Source: JAVBMB01 sp031552995 (GTDB lineage: Bacteria > Bacillota > Clostridia > Oscillospirales > Butyricicoccaceae). Taken from it: 6,469 nucleotides of DNA. How positions within the stretch are numbered: position 1 is the stretch's first letter; each line of letters starts with the position of its first letter. The notes under the pieces were generated by a model. That model had not been told where the DNA came from. It saw nothing but the letters and a program-made list of their open reading frames with translations, and searched no databases. Position numbers and translations under genes: made by a program. This document shows positions 6,042 to 6,469 of the stretch, in pieces. The stretch covers positions 1-6,469 of the forward strand of contig JAVBMB010000050.1 in the NCBI GenBank assembly GCA_031552995.1, in the 5' to 3' direction.

Positions 6042-6469
6042 CTATCCTACCCATTTATATCCGTAGCCCCACACCGTGATGATATGCTTCGGGCTTGCTG
6101 CGTCCTGCTCTACTTTAAGGCGGAGCCGCCTGATATTTACATCGACGACTTTCAGGTCTCCCTGATATCCCTTACCCCAGACAAGCTCAAGTATGTCGTC
6201 GCGGCTGAGGGCCTTGCCTGGGTTTTCCAAAAATGCTTTCATGATGAGATATTCGACCTGCGTCAGCTCGATATTCGTTCCGCGGCACAGCAGCTCTCGG
6301 CTGCGGGTGTCCAGCTCGTACTCCCCGGACACGACCCGTTCGGACGAGAATGCGCCGCCATGAATCCTGCGGTACAGCGCGTCGACCCGAGCGACAAGCT
6401 CGACAACCGAAAACGGCTTTGTCACATAGTCGTCCGCGCCGGTCATCAGCCCGGTGACACGGTCACTCT
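6042..6469 (-). CDS. OmpR/PhoB-family response regulator, 5' end cut by window edge
   Basis: This is the C-terminal part (141 residues visible) of a DNA-binding response regulator. It opens with DRVTGLMTGADDYVTKPF, the end of the receiver domain with its conserved Lys in TKPF. The phosphorylated aspartate and the first 80 or so residues lie beyond the right edge. A linker leads to the winged-helix domain, shown by LTQVEYLIMKAFLENPGKA, then LSRDDILELVWG, VVDVNIRRLRLKVE with the DNA-recognition helix, and the closing hairpin TVWGYGYKWVG. The reading frame stays open to the edge (AGT GAC CGT before the ATG at 6446), so that internal ATG is not the start. It lies 22 bases before the kinase gene, its evident partner, and is probably the first or an early gene of the operon. 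Its targets cannot be read from here. Confidence 0.95.
   Translation of the reverse strand, partial: SDRVTGLMTGADDYVTKPFSVVELVARVDALYRRIHGGAFSSERVVSGEYELDTRSRELLCRGTNIELTQVEYLIMKAFLENPGKALSRDDILELVWGKGYQGDLKVVDVNIRRLRLKVEQDAASPKHIITVWGYGYKWVG

Noticed and set aside
4550..6469. Assignment of the kinase-regulator pair as WalK-WalR (YycG-YycF)
   Set aside because: The kinase lacks the PAS domain between HAMP and HisKA found in Bacillus WalK, and no yycH, yycI or yycJ genes are next to it. The receiver domain is mostly outside the window.

Overview
The window looks like a chromosomal housekeeping locus of a fairly GC-rich member of the Clostridia (Bacillota), possibly an Oscillospirales-type gut or anaerobe lineage. 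The pointers are a DUF1385/YqhQ-family membrane protein next to prmC, a recA-recX-rimO order, purine-rich Shine-Dalgarno sites, and a Gram-positive type LexA operator (GAAC-N4-GTTC-like) at recA. The species cannot be named from the sequence.

All seven genes lie on the minus strand and are tightly packed, so transcription runs from high to low coordinates. From the right edge: a truncated OmpR-family response regulator (6469-6042), its partner membrane histidine kinase (6019-4550), a DUF1385 membrane protein (4501-3551) and the release-factor methyltransferase prmC (3513-2656). Gaps between these four are 22, 48 and 37 bases, consistent with one operon whose promoter lies beyond the right edge. 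A 142-base gap (2655-2525 plus the prmC stop region) then carries a clear recA promoter with a LexA box on its -35 element. After it come recA (2524-1421), recX (1406-942) and rimO (940 to beyond the left edge), with gaps of 14 and 1 bases. These form a likely SOS-inducible operon. No stretch over 300 bases lacks a gene.

Functionally the right half pairs signal sensing (kinase to regulator) with a membrane protein of unknown role and a translation-termination modifier. The left half is recombination and SOS induction (RecA), its inhibitor (RecX), and the ribosomal protein S12 methylthiotransferase RimO, which is probably swept along by transcription from recA. No rho-independent terminator, tRNA, rRNA, mobile element, CRISPR array or long repeat was seen.

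I found no undescribed multi-gene system. The most interesting points are at the regulatory level. They are the LexA-controlled recA promoter, a Shine-Dalgarno site 32 bases from its start codon with a hairpin in between (DUF1385), a hairpin that contains the DUF1385 stop codon ahead of prmC, and prmC lying next to recA rather than prfA.
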